A DNA stretch of 64,000 nucleotides, taken from positions 10,446,333-10,510,332 of the forward strand of contig NC_133293.1 of NCBI RefSeq assembly GCF_005239225.2, written 5' to 3'. Position 1 is the first letter of the stretch, and every line of letters begins with the position of its first letter. The position numbers and the translations under genes were made by a program. The notes beneath the pieces were generated by a model. The model saw nothing but the letters and a program-made list of their open reading frames with translations, searched no databases and was not told the origin of the DNA. This stretch comes from Populus alba. Taxonomy: Eukaryota; Streptophyta; Magnoliopsida; Malpighiales; Salicaceae. Shown piece by piece: positions 36,540-47,186 of the stretch.

Positions 36540-36900
36540 CTCCCTTGGCTAGCTTTTGAATGAAGGTCTTAAGATTCAAGATGCTTTGAGCTTATGCTTG
36601 TTTGGATGCAAAACGATATTATGGAGTATACATCCTAATGATAAGTTCTAGTTTCTTTATATGAGACATAAGGTAAGTTTACTACTTGGTCTCTAAAAAG
36701 GGTCTCTTGTTGTCTTAGTGATCACCCTCGTAAAAGCAATATGGAGGTTCAACAGATAGTGGGATGGCACGTGTACCAATCATTATCAGTCTAAACACTC
36801 AGCAAAGAGTTTGGGTTTACATAAACTTAAACCTTGACTCAAGTCATAAAGCAAGCCACTAGTCCCCCACTTAACTTTAAAATTTAATATGCATGCTCTA
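36540..36900 (-). repeat. Leader segment of a Ty3/Ogre-like element
   Basis: Reverse complement aligns with 50690-50940, downstream of the PBS of the element at 49369-55919: gtcaaggtttaagttt, gtgccatccc/gtgcacatgccatcc, gagggtgatcacta and acaacaagagaccc. Here the leader is joined almost directly to pol, so gag has been deleted. A poly(A)/(ATA)n tract at 36901-36935 marks the border with copia-3. Confidence 0.65.
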
Positions 36901-37880
36901 AAAAAAAAAAAAAAAAAAAATAATAATAATAATAAAGTGATGAATGACTACATTATGTATGACATTTCCATGTGTGTTTTATCAAGCAGCTCCTGGATAT
37001 ATCAACGTTGGGAAAGGAGAATGCCTTGACGTTAAGGAATAACTTCTACACCAAGGAAGTAGGAAAGAGTGCCAAAATCTTTGAGAGAAAATCGTTTAAC
37101 TAGACAAGCAATAAACTGAGATACAAGGTCTACATTATTACCCGTTAGTATAATATCATCTACATACACTAAAAGGTATAGCAATTTAGTGCCAATTGCA
37201 GAATGAATAGGGAAGTATCAGAATGGGAATTTTTGAAACTAGAATCCATGAGAAATTTACGCAACTCCTGATACCAAGCCCTAGGAGCTTGTTTGAGGTC
37301 GTTGATAGCCTTGTGAAGTTTACACACATGAGTTGGATTATCAGAGTCAATGAAGCCAGGTGACTGAGCCATGTATACTGTTTCTGCTAAGGTACCTTGA
37401 AGGAATGCATTGTTGATATTTAATTGACGAGGAGACCAACCATTAGCAACTACAATACTGAGCATCAGGTGAATAGTGGTTGGCTTAATTACTGGACTAA
37501 AGGTCTCCAGATAATCCACACTTGGTCTCTGATGAAAGCCTTTGGCTATAAGGCGCACTTTGAACCTGTCAATAGAGCCATCAGGATTGCGCTTAATGCA
37601 AAGTATCCACTTACAGCCTACAAGGTTGTTCACATTAGTTGGAGAGACAAGTTCCCATGTTCCATTGCGAACAAGGGCATTGTACTCGTCTGACATAGCA
37701 CTTCTCCAGTTGGAATCTTTCAGAGCCTAGGCAACAGTTGATGGTTCTGAATTTGGTGAAGAAATTAATTGTGTATAAAGGTTTAGTTTTTAAATAGGTT
37801 TGAGGATATTATTTTTGGCACGGGTAGTCATGGAATGGCGAGGAGGTGTTGGAGAGGCAGCTGATAAAGGTGGTGGTGAG

Positions 37881-38811
37881 TAGGGGTGTTCAAAATAACC
37901 GATTAACCGAGAAAACCGAGAAAACCGAAGAAAAATTAACCGAAAAAACCGAACCGAAATGAAAAACCGATTAAACCGATTGTCAAAACCATAATTTTTA
38001 ACAGGTCCGGTTCGGTTTCGGTTTTGAACCAAAAACCGGAACAAACCGAACCGGACCCATTAAAAACCAAAAGTTACCCATATCTGAGGTATAAATAGTT
38101 AAATTGTAACCTAACCCTAATAATTAATGTAACCTTCCTGTCTCTCACAAAAGCAGCCGCCCCCCCCCTCTCAATTAATTTCTAAACTTCCTTTCCCGTT
38201 TCCTCTCAATTAATTTTCCAGCTTCCCAATCTTCCTCTTAATTAATTTCTAGTCTTCCTTTCCCCTCTTAATTAATTTCTATTCTTCCTTTCCCGTTTCC
38301 CAATCTTCATTTCCAGTGGGTTTGTTGAATGAGCTTTCAATGCAAAGGTTATATTTTTCAACTTCACATACAAAAATTGATATCCAATGATCTTTGTCAC
38401 TTCTTGTATCTTTTTCTTGTTTTTATCTTTCCTTCCTTTTCATTCTTAGTTGTCTTTCTTGTGGTAAGTATTTGTGGTAATGGTTGAGATCGATGGGACT
38501 AATGGCAATGGAAATCATGGAGGAATTATTTTGGATATTAAAGATAATTTTTCTTCATCTAGCTCCATCAAGAAAGTTTCTGTCTTGAATTTCTGTGCCT
38601 TTCATGCAAACTCCTTGCCATATGAAAAATCTGGATGATGGATTAGGTTTCCCGGTTTTTTACCAAAAAAACCGGATTTAACCGAACCGGTCTGGTCCGG
38701 TTTGAATCGGTTTTCGGTCCGGTTCGGTTAATATTTTACAAAATTAATGTAACTCGGTTCGGTTGGTTTTTTAAGTCTAAACCGAACCGAACCGAACCGT
38801 GAACACCCCTA
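37881..38811. mobile_element. hAT-type non-autonomous DNA transposon (931 bp)
   Basis: Perfect 12-bp terminal inverted repeats, TAGGGGTGTTCA at 37881 and TGAACACCCCTA ending 38811. A perfect 8-bp target duplication gtggtgag lies at 37873-37880 and 38812-38819. Eight-bp duplications are diagnostic of hAT elements. Both subterminal regions are packed with aaccg/cggtt repeats, facing inward as inverted arrays. The interior has repeated ctcaattaatttct units (38170-38310) and a short ORF, but no transposase. It must have been mobilised in trans. Confidence 0.92.
38480..38638 (+). other. 52-codon ORF inside the hAT element
   Basis: ATG at 38480, stop TGA at 38636. The peptide begins MVEIDGTNGNGNHGG and has a serine-rich middle (NFSSSSSIKK). 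It could be the residual first exon of a hAT transposase or captured host sequence; I cannot decide. It is the only continuous ATG frame of note in the element. Confidence 0.25.
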
Positions 38812-39310
38812 GTGGTGAGTGAGCGGCAATAGGAGGCAATTCTGGTACAAAGACTGTAAGAACTAGTGGCAACCATGAAATTGTTGTAGTGGAAGCATGC
38901 TATGGAGATTAGTGCAAGGAAAAACAGACTCTAGAAATTTGACATGACAAGAGACAAAATTTTTGAAGTTGATGGTTCAAAACAAAGATATGCATGTTGA
39001 GATAATGAGTAGCCAATAAAGACATAGGGTTTGAATTTGGGTTCTAATTTGTGGGATGAATATGGACGAATCCATGGATAACATAAGCAATTGAAACTTT
39101 TTAACTTATAATAGTTGGGTGCTATTTTGAAAATTAATTCAAATGGACTAGAGAGATTCAGAGTCGAGGTAGGCATCCTATTAATGAGGTAAATAGCAAT
39201 ACTAAAGGCATGATTCCAGAATGTTAATGGAAGGGATGCATATGAGAGTAGTGTGAGCTCAGTCTCAACAATGTGACTGTGCCTGCGTTTAGAATATCCA
39301 AGGATGGTAA

Positions 39311-39357
39311 TGGGGGAGAGTATCTAGGACAAGGATGGTCTTAGATACTCTCCCCCA
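39311..39357. repeat. 16-bp perfect inverted duplication in copia-3 integrase
   Basis: tgggggagagtatcta (39311-39326) is repeated inverted as tagatactctccccca (39342-39357) with a 15-base loop. One arm encodes the conserved DGGEYL of integrase; the other appears to be a new inverted copy that destroys the frame. Confidence 0.9.
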
Positions 39358-40159
39358 TCCTTGTTGAAAGTAATTCTCAACAATGGCTTTATAACGTGTA
39401 AAAACTTCATGAACATCATATTTGCGTTTAAGGGGATATTTGGTAAAGTGATCAACAAATATAACATAGTATTTGAAACCATCAAAAGACACAAGTGGAG
39501 AAGTCCAAACATCGGAGAAAACAATTTGCAAAGGATGTATGGACATAAGTGAGGAAATAGAGAATGGTAACTTATGGCTTTTATTGTAGAGGCATGCATT
39601 ACATGAGAAATTAGAAGTGGCAGATGAAGATGATTCTAAATAAGAATTAGTGAGGTTGTGTTTTAAAATAAGAAATGTTGCATGTCTTAAGCGACTATGC
39701 CAGGTTGTGCCTATGGTTTTTTTGGTGGAGAAGGCTAGAAGTGGTGGAGACTATGGTTTGAGAGCCAGCCATTCATACACTCCATCCTTAATACTGCCTT
39801 GGAAGAGAATTGCCCATGTTTGAACATCCTTCACAAAGAACAAGGATGGTAAGAACTCGACAGAAACATTGTTAGTGACACAAAACTGATAAACAGAAAT
39901 CAAGTTTCTTTTCATAGTGGGTACACATAGTACATTAGACAATTTAAAGGATGATGTGGGAGAGGATAGATGTGAAGAACCAGTGTGTGTAATGGGAAGA
40001 CCGGTACCATCGCCTATCATAACATCATCAGATCCACTGTAAGGAAAGTATAGAGATAAATTCTGTTAATCTGCTAGCTATCACATGGTGAGAGGCACCA
40101 CTATTGAGTAACCATGTAGGAGAGGTGGATGAGGTGTTGGCAACAAAGTTTACACGTGG

Positions 40160-41169
40160 CTACCAAGGGGAAGCTGAATTTTGTGTTGTTGAAGGCTCAA
40201 TATTGGAGGAATTAATCAGTATTAGCTGAAATGATGGACAACATTTGGTTGTGTGTCCTTGAATGCCCCATATTTGGCAAAAAGCCTTGATATTTTCGTA
40301 GGGGATGGCGGCTAGGATGATAGGTAGGGCAAGTGTTTGAGGTGAAGGGAGGCTGGAAAGGGGTGGTAGGGGAAGAACACCAATATTGGGGATTGGCAGG
40401 GGAGGAATAAGGAGGGCGATACGTGGAGGTTGGTCGAGTGCCATGCCATGCATGAGATGTCTTTTGTGTAGGATTGGCTGTAATAGGAAGGGGTGTTACA
40501 TAGGTTGAGGACGTGGCTTCAAAAGAAAGAAGCTTTTCTTGCAGTTCATCAAATGAAATGGAAGTGTCACAGGCTTGAACTGCTCGGACAAGTTTTTTGC
40601 AGTCATGATCGAGACCATCCAGAATTTTTGTTAGTGAGGTCTTTTGGATCCATTGGTGCACCTAATATAGTCAGTTCATCAGCACAGGCTTTAACAGAGT
40701 GAAGAAATTCAGTAATGGTCTAAGATCCTTTAGATGGATTTTTCAGCTGGTTTTTAACTTGTTTGATGCGACCACTTGAAGGTTTATCATATGTGTTTGC
40801 AAGTATTATCCATGTTTCTTGAGCAGTCCCTGCACAAGCAATAAAAGAAATAACGGTAGGAGAAAGAGAGCCAATCAAGGCATTAAGCAAAAGCTTATCC
40901 TGACGAATCCAAAGTTTTTGAGAGGGATTTGTTATTGTGATGTTGTTTGCAGTAATGGTGTTGGGAGGGCAGGGTGTTGTTCCATCGATGTATCCAATGA
41001 GATCATATCCAATGAATAAAGTTTCAAACTGAAGCTTCCAGAAAATGTAGTTTGTGGATGTGAGTTTGAGAGATGTTTGTGCAATGGTATTTATTGTAAT
41101 GAGAGGAACCTCATGGTGTGGAAGGCTGGAAGAAGAGATAGTAGTTGTTGAGTCAATTTGGGTGGTCAT
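40160..41169 (-). pseudogene. copia-3 gag remnant
   Basis: The N-terminal frame 41169-40720 has LKLTSTNYIFWKLQFETLF and GYDLIGYIDGT, the hallmark of Copia UBN2-type Gag, then LWIRQDKLLLNALIGSLS. The frame then shifts: 40661-40212 holds LDHDCKKLVRAVQACDTS, ELQEKLLSFEA and a proline-rich stretch. The zinc knuckle (CQIWGIQGHTTKCC, near 40270) has Trp in place of the second Cys. Start is the ATG at 41169 (MTTQIDSTT). Confidence 0.85.
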
Positions 41170-41252
41170 GTTATGTTTTGAACAAGAAGATCGATGGTTT
41201 GTGACAGAAGAAAGAAACTAATGACGAATAGAATTAGGCAACTCTGATACCA

Positions 41253-41462
41253 TGATAGATGGAACAGTTTCTACAATGTTGTTGCTTACTTTTATTAATC
41301 AACCAAGCTGTACATATAGGTTTAAGAGAAACTAACCAACACCTAAATACAAGGAAGGATAAGACGAAGACTCCTAGTCTTAAGGAAGTTTGGATTGTTG
41401 CTTAATACAAGGAAGTTTAAAGATGAATGATTTGATCTTCATTCTGATAATGTTGATCTTCA
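41253..41462 (-). repeat. copia-3 5' LTR and PBS
   Basis: On the minus strand the LTR ends CTATCA at 41253, followed at once by the PBS TGGTATCAGAG (plus 41252-41242). The outer boundary is placed at the CA of 41461-41462, though it could extend slightly toward 41478. No 3' LTR is present to test it. Confidence 0.65.
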
Positions 41463-41806
41463 TTATGATATAATGTTCACTAGGGTTCTAGATTATTGCT
41501 ATTTGATTATAGAATTAAAAAGCGAGTTAGACAGAAGGTAGTTAATTGGCATTTTAAAGATATATAATGTATGTTTATAAGTTTGCTGGTGATTTTGCTT
41601 TTTAAATTATTTTTTGGTTTGAAAATGCATCAAATTAATATTATTTTTAAAAAAATTAATTTTGATATTAACATATCAATAATTTAAAGTAAAAAAAAAT
41701 ATATTTTTATTTTTAAAAAAACTTTTGAAATACAAAAACAAAATGACCATAATAACAAGCACAGCATCAGAAGATGCAGTTAGGGATTCGTGTAAGAGTT
41801 AATCAA

Positions 41807-42013
41807 TTATTTTTGGAACACGACAGTTAAAACCTTTGAAATTGAAGCATGCACCATAAAATGATGATGATGGCCTTGCTGAACTGAACCAGATTGCCTC
41901 AGGTTGTGGCTTACGTCGCCTTGCGTTCTGATAGGAAAGACGTCTACGACAGCTTCAATTCGCTTCTTGTCATCAAACTCTGACAATTCACGGAACCTAA
42001 ACAAATTTTGCAT
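41807..42013 (-). CDS. Unrecognised 68-codon ORF, possible exon fragment (copy B)
   Basis: Paralogue of 1922-2128 with two residue changes (I3N and L44Q). Same GTT acceptor-like and gtaagc donor-like context on the minus strand. No domain recognised. See the copy A entry for the argument that only about 25 codons may be exon. Confidence 0.25.
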   Translation of the reverse strand: MQNLFRFRELSEFDDKKRIEAVVDVFPIRTQGDVSHNLRQSGSVQQGHHHHFMVHASISKVLTVVFQK

Positions 42014-42371
42014 CCTAAATGCAGCATCAGCAGACTTGTTTAGCCGTAGATAATAACATCATGAAGTTAAAGCAAAAGCAACAAAGCTCAATCATGGAGA
42101 TTAAAAATGAATAATTACTAAGAATTCCCCAAGAATCAAGATTCATGAGAGAACCTGCCTGCTGCCCTTTTTTATGGATTCCTGAAAAGGATTTGTGTTC
42201 AAGAATTCATTATGAATGATAATTTTGTTATTTTGAGATTCCAAAGATTTTTTAGTCGTTAAAATAATAAACTTGTAAATAATGAGATATATTTTGTTGG
42301 CTTTTTTTTTAAAGGATATTAAAGGTAAATACACGTACAAAATTTATGATATAAAATATAATTTTTCAAAC

Positions 42372-42413
42372 CATATATATACACATATATATATATATAT
42401 ACATATATATATA
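42372..42413. repeat. (AT)n microsatellite
   Basis: Interrupted AT dinucleotides (tatatat acacatat... acatatat). Copy A has a much shorter run at 2487-2501, so this tract expanded after duplication. Confidence 0.9.
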
Positions 42414-43235
42414 ATTGCGACCGAACCTAAGAAAATCTTTTGTGATTATTGGTAAGAGTAAATAAGAGCATGGATTAATGGTAAAAAGAGAATCACGTAT
42501 TAAACACAAAAAATTATTGAATGAGATGGTAGATAAATTATTTTGAAATCAACAATTTAACATGACATGGAAGGAACATGCAATAGAGAGAGGATCTAAT
42601 TTAACATGTCGCACAATAATAACTTAATCTATAGCTTTTTTTTTTAAATTTTGGTACAATAAAAAGCTCTTCAAATATGTAGAATAAAAGCCCAATCTAC
42701 TTAGATATAACATATTTAGAGTATGAGATGGGGCCTATAAAAAAAAACTATTCAAGCGGAATACACTGTTGTATTGATTATGTTCATCATATATACAGGG
42801 TACATTAGGATTCTTCTATAAATTAGAGACTTATGACAGCTAATTGAATGCAGATTGATACAATATATTCTAACATATCTTTTCTAATTATATCAAGATA
42901 TAGCTTCTCTATTTATATCAAAACATTGTCAATATAATTTCCAACACTGCTCCCTCTCAAGTTGGAGAGTGAATATCAATAACTCCCAACTTGCACATGA
43001 GCTGCTTGAACTTCTCTTTTCCCAAAGCTTTTGCAAACACATCTGCTAATTGTTGTGAAGAAATCAAATGTTGAGTAACAACTTCACCTCATAAAATTTT
43101 GTCCCAAATAAAGTAGCAATCCATTTTAATATGTTGAGTTCTCTCATGAAACACATGATTTTTTTACAATGTGTAAGGCTACTTGATTATCACAATGTAA
43201 AGTAACATGATTTGAAATAGACATATGCAAATCTG

Positions 43236-44290
43236 GTTTAGCCGTAGATAAATAACATCAGAAATTCTGCATCAGCAGACTTGTTTAGCCGTAGATAAAT
43301 AACATCAGAAAGCTTAGCAAAAGCAACAAAGCTAAATCATGGAGATTAAAAATGAATAATTACTAAGAATTACCCAAGAATCAAGATTCATGAGAGAACC
43401 TGCCTGCTGCACTTTTTTATGGCTTCCTGAAAAGAATTTGTGTTCAAGAATTGATCATGAATGATAATTTTGTTATTTTGAGATTTCAAAGATTTTTTAG
43501 TCGTTAAAATAATAATTTAGTAAATAATAAGATATATTTTGTTGGCTTTCTTTTAAAGTATACTAAATGTAAATTTGCGAATGAAATTAACTGTTAGAGA
43601 ATAATATAAATCATATTTTAGGACCTCACTTAATAGCTTAAGTTATTGGGATGAGTTGGTTTCTTGACATGGTATCAGAGCCTTAATGACCAAGTGGTCA
43701 TGAATTTGAATCTCAACATCTCCATTTATTTGATAAAAATTAAGAATAAGGTAATGTGGACTTGTGCAAGTTTCAAGCTTAAAGGGCTTTCACTTAAGGG
43801 GGTGTATTAGAGAATAATATAAATCATTTCTTAGAACCTCACCTAATAGCTTAAGCTATTGGGTTGAGTTGGTTCCTTGATATTTATGATATAAAATATA
43901 ATTTTTCAAATCATAAAAAAAAAAATCCTTATAAAATTTTTTGTGATTATTAGTAAAAATAAATAAGAGCATTGATTAATGGTAAAAAGAGAATCACGTA
44001 TTAAACACAAAAATTATTGATGTATACTTATTTATTCCAAGAATTTTACGTCTTCATATTTATTTTGAGACTGAGAAGGTAGATAAATTATTTTGAATTC
44101 AACAATTTAACATGATGTGGAAGGAACATGCATGAGAGAGAGGATCTAATTAACATGTCGTACAATAATAACTTAATCTATAGCTTTTTTTTTTAATTTT
44201 CCTTTTAATTTTGGTACAATAAAAAGCTCTTCAAATATGTAGAATAAAAGCCCAATCTACTTAGATATAACATAATTAGAGTACGAGATA
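43236..44290. repeat. Copy C of the MMP flank, empty site for copia-1
   Basis: Homologous to 2150-2832 and 42045-42735 but continues through ataaggcc directly into the MMP copy 2 flank, without copia-1. Its left edge has a 47-bp tandem duplication: gtttagccgtagataaataa at 43236 and again at 43283. It contains a TRIM at 43592-43882. Confidence 0.85.
43592..43882 (+). mobile_element. TRIM (terminal-repeat retrotransposon in miniature)
   Basis: Two 78-bp terminal repeats (43592-43669 and 43805-43882) differ at nine positions by eye. The PBS tggtatcagagcc (43670-43682) follows the left repeat at once. The purine tract cttaagggggtg precedes the right one. The interior is about 135 bp and non-coding. 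Total 291 bp. Copies A and B lack it, so it entered copy C separately. The right repeat ends ta in place of ca, and no clear target duplication survives. Confidence 0.88.
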
Positions 44291-44360
44291 AGGCCAGCTT
44301 GCAACTGCCATGAATATTTTCTAGCAATTCCTTAACTGATACTGCATATAGTTTAATTAA

Positions 44361-45290
44361 TTAATTGGAATAGAGAGCATGTATCCCATCAATATCATCC
44401 TGGGCGAGATCTCTTTTCTTCTTTCCCGGTGCTATCGTTGGATACATGATGGCTTCGGGATGATCTTTACTATGATAAAGGCCAAGCAGATGTCCTATTT
44501 CATGAACAGTAACGGATTCCAGGTCGATTTGATCCATTGCGGGGTCAGTGCTCCAGTTCTCGTCTGCATCATAATGGAGACGCCCGTCTTGTGGATAAAA
44601 AGCATGAGCCAGTTGATTCCCTGGTCCATCAAAAGGATACTGGTCCCCATGATCGCCGCTGTAGAACTCGATTACAATATCCGCTGATGCACCGGCAGTC
44701 GCCTCCTGGAAAGTGAATGGAGAAACCTTTGCCCATGTTTGGAAAGCTTTTGAGCAGACCGACCTCAAGGTGTCCGAACCAACAACTTGGACACCCGAGC
44801 CAAATCTGTAGGTCAGAGCATACTTGGAAGGTGGCCACTTTTGTGTCCCGAAAGCATAATGAACAACCATGTGGAACTTGTTGTGTTTTGATGGAGTGCT
44901 GTTCGGTTTAGTGGACGGAGTGTTTATGATATCAGGCATTCCACATCGTGGAATCATCATTTGTTGTATGGTACTAGAGTCAAGGTTACCAGTAACATTC
45001 AGATGAAAATATTCCTGGTATGTTTTGAGTGCTAGCTCCAAGTGGTCATCAAAATCACTGCTTGTGAGAGTGAAATCATCACTTGGGTAGTACCCAAGTT
45101 TTTTGAGGTATTGCTTGAGCTCAATAAGCCCTTCCACAGTTTGGCCCTTTTGAACCCCCTCCAGCCCTTGAAGGAAGCTGCTGAAAGATTGGCGATGCTC
45201 GGGTTTCAAAGTTCTTGCCTGACCTCTGAAGGACTGGATAGAAAAGATAACGAGGATTGCTGATAAAAGATGGGAAAGATTAGGAGCCAT
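44361..45290 (-). CDS. Matrix metalloproteinase (secreted, matrixin family M10A), copy 2
   Basis: An intact 309-residue intronless frame, paralogue of 12733-13659. Signal peptide about 1-25, prodomain, PRCGMPD at 114-120 (C116), zinc site HEIGHLLGLYH at 263-273, Met-turn M282. The prodomain has one extra residue (SDDFTLTSS versus SDITLTSS). Most catalytic-domain substitutions are conservative, but the surface loop after the Met-turn differs clearly (TIAPGKKKRDLAQ versus TTERGSKKRDLSQ), as does A217 to Tyr near the active-site cleft side. Ends GIHALYSN with no membrane anchor. The gene lies closer to its original 3' flank (copy C) than copy 1 does. Predicted to be an active, latent, secreted protease like its partner; separate roles cannot be told from sequence. 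Confidence 0.93.
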   Translation of the reverse strand: MAPNLSHLLSAILVIFSIQSFRGQARTLKPEHRQSFSSFLQGLEGVQKGQTVEGLIELKQYLKKLGYYPSDDFTLTSSDFDDHLELALKTYQEYFHLNVTGNLDSSTIQQMMIPRCGMPDIINTPSTKPNSTPSKHNKFHMVVHYAFGTQKWPPSKYALTYRFGSGVQVVGSDTLRSVCSKAFQTWAKVSPFTFQEATAGASADIVIEFYSGDHGDQYPFDGPGNQLAHAFYPQDGRLHYDADENWSTDPAMDQIDLESVTVHEIGHLLGLYHSKDHPEAIMYPTIAPGKKKRDLAQDDIDGIHALYSN

Positions 45291-45356
45291 ATCGTGTGTT
45301 GTTTCGGAGAATGGCTTCAGACGGGGGTTGTGGCTTTCAATTCTAGTATCGGATGG

Positions 45357-45366
45357 CTATTTATAG
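45357..45366 (-). promoter_or_regulatory. TATA box of MMP copy 2
   Basis: Minus strand CTATAAATAG, 76 bp from the ATG, matching copy 1. The roughly 300 bp upstream is also conserved between copies, so the core promoters were duplicated with the genes. Confidence 0.75.
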
Positions 45367-45612
45367 ACATATAGTATGTTGTAATGGCATTGGGAATATA
45401 GAATATGTCTTGAGATTTTACTACTGTCCTTATTTTTTGTTAATTCTGATTTCTTATTTTTCAAATATTAAATATTTAGACTACATTTGTCCTTCAAGCA
45501 TCTAATTTATTTATTTTCTTTCATAGTAATCGATGAAATTACTATCTGAATATTTGAGTTTAACTTTCATTTATATGGTTATTATTAGATATCTTTATCC
45601 AACAAAATCAAC

Positions 45613-45845
45613 AACTTCGAGTGTGATTGTTTTTGATGTAGTTTTTGAAATGCTAAAATAAAGAGGGTTTTACAAAATCCATTTAAAAAATCATGTAAAA
45701 ACTGCTTCACAAAAACTGTGTTTCAAACTCAATTTTTTAGTGGATCCCGTAGTATAAAATGTAGTTTGGTTTGTTACCAAACACCTTGTTGCGTTTGTTG
45801 CATCATAAACACAAAAGTAGGTGTAAAACAAACGCAACCTTCTAC
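45613..45845. mobile_element. AT-rich MITE-like element in the MMP2 upstream region
   Basis: Occupies the position where copy 1 has the SINE: both copies read atcaacaa before and gtacatctc after. Internally gtttgttaccaaacacc is a short inverted motif. Terminal repeats are not clean. About 320 bp upstream of the MMP2 ATG. Confidence 0.5.
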
Positions 45846-46129
45846 TATCAAGAAAGTACATCTCTATTTCGTGTATCATAAATTTAAATTATTAAATGAC
45901 TAATCCTAAATTGAATCAAAGTTCTATTTATCATTTCAATAATTTTATTTTTGTCATTGTTAGTCTTGCATGATTAAATATAGTATATTATTTTAATATA
46001 TCTTTTTATTTAATTCATTTAAATAATGATGCTGAGAAGGAGCACTCAAAAAATAAATGATCATGGGTTTTCACATGTAAACCGCACAAAATACATACCG
46101 TAGAGGTTATGATCTGAAAAGTTTGTAGT

Positions 46130-46620
46130 CTGTGTTAATAGTGTGTAGACGACCCAAAGAGACAAGCCATAAGATGAAGGAGTGTCATGGAACATGTCCT
46201 GGAAACCGAAAAAGATGGTGCATAATATTCTTGGGTCTGGTATCCAGTAGTGCCTCCCAAGAGATCCAAAAGAGATGCTTTCAAATCATTATCCACACCT
46301 TATATCAAAACATGACTCTTCTCTGGGTTGATCATCAACCTTGATAACACAACAAAGTCATCCAGAGCTGTCATCACAACACCCACTGAATTTGTGTCTG
46401 CCTTACAACATATCATAAGGTCAGCAACAAAGCATAAATGAGTAATACTCTCGTGTTGACACCTCTAGTTATAGTGGTATCTCTGGTTCTAAGCAGCCTT
46501 TCTAAGAATACCATACCACCAAGCCCTTCATAGCCAGCACAAACAAAGTTAGCTACATGCTTGCTTTGGTTGCGAGACAACTTAGGGGCATACAATATGT
46601 GTCAAGGATGACTAAACTAT
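46130..46620 (-). pseudogene. LINE reverse transcriptase remnant, copy 2 (internally deleted)
   Basis: Same L1-type RT as 14380-15720. NFVCAGYEGLGG and VFLERLLRTRDTTITRG (46560-46450) lie upstream of the FxDD box. About 825 bp covering the RT thumb and connector is missing at 46261. Non-functional. Confidence 0.65.
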
Positions 46621-47045
46621 CACAATTCTCTAGGTTTTTCAAAGACCAATCTGCTTTAGAAGTCATGAAAAACATCAAACAAGATTGGAAGCTTTTGGTA
46701 TATATATAAAAAAAGAATTAGATGGTTTGAGAGATCTAGTCACTAGTGAAAAATACTCGAGGTGGAGAAATCTATAATTGGTGACTTCATGAATCTCGAA
46801 TTCAAAATGGAAACTTCACAAGTTGCTAAACTAAATAAGAGAAAAAGAATTAACAACAAGGAAGAGTTGAGAGAACAACTAGAAAAGCTTTATGTAGAAT
46901 TGGGCACCAATAAAGCCCTTTAGATCTCCCTCAAGGAACAACTCTTCATTAAAGAGAAACTGAGGAAGTTTGTGGAGTAACAGTTGATGAACTAATCCTT
47001 AAATGTAAGAGCTTTCACTAAACATGAATGAAAAGCGCATGGACC

Positions 47046-47186
47046 CAATCTTCTCAGCAACATTTTGTATTGAAGAGTATAAATTTATTAGGAATTGGCT
47101 CAAATCAAATTGCCTCAATCTTCTCAGCAGCATTTTGTATTGAAGAGTATAAATTTATTAGGAATTGGCTCAAATCAAATTGCCTC
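47046..47186. repeat. 70-bp tandem duplication in copy 2
   Basis: caatcttctcagca occurs at 47046 and 47116, each followed by attttgtattgaagagtata and the rest of the unit. Copy 1 has one unit, so this duplicated after the segmental event. Confidence 0.88.

Larger units (their letters stand above)
36950..40020 (-). pseudogene. copia-3 pol remnant (protease end, integrase, RT)
   Basis: The protease C-terminal/GAG-pre-integrase part is at 40020-39751 (MIGDGTGLPITHTGSSHLS, LSNVLCVPTMKRNLISV). Integrase core FSDVWTSPLVSFDGFKYYVI then FVDHFTK is at about 39515-39440, with DGGEYL near 39345 just before an inverted duplication breaks the frame. Integrase C-terminal is at 39176-38931 (KSFNCLCYPW, VFIGYSLSQHAYLCF). 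The hinge PRHSMTTRAKNNI is at about 37840-37810. RT at 37696-37169 has ALVRNGTWELV, KGFHQRPSVDYLETF and [21 protein letters not shown] is near 37155 in another frame. Confidence 0.85.
36950..41462 (-). mobile_element. copia-3: Ty1/Copia element, 3' truncated, with nested hAT
   Basis: The 5' LTR (41253-41462) and a PBS (ctctgatacca on the plus strand, 41242-41252) lie at right. Gag, protease, integrase and RT follow leftward on the minus strand. Similarity stops near 36950, inside RT downstream of YVDDIILTG, so RNase H and the 3' LTR are missing. A 931-bp DNA transposon interrupts it between integrase and RT. At right it abuts copy B of the MMP flank. Confidence 0.85.
41466..43235. repeat. Copy B of the MMP flank plus the edge of copia-1
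   Basis: 41466-42735 repeats 1604-2832. 42736-43235 repeats the copia-1 3' LTR, purine tract and the first 285 bp of its 3' interior (through aaatctg at 43235). Both copies place the LTR at the same point after ggcc, so B was copied after copia-1 had inserted. At 43235/43236 the sequence jumps back into flank DNA (copy C). Confidence 0.88.
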
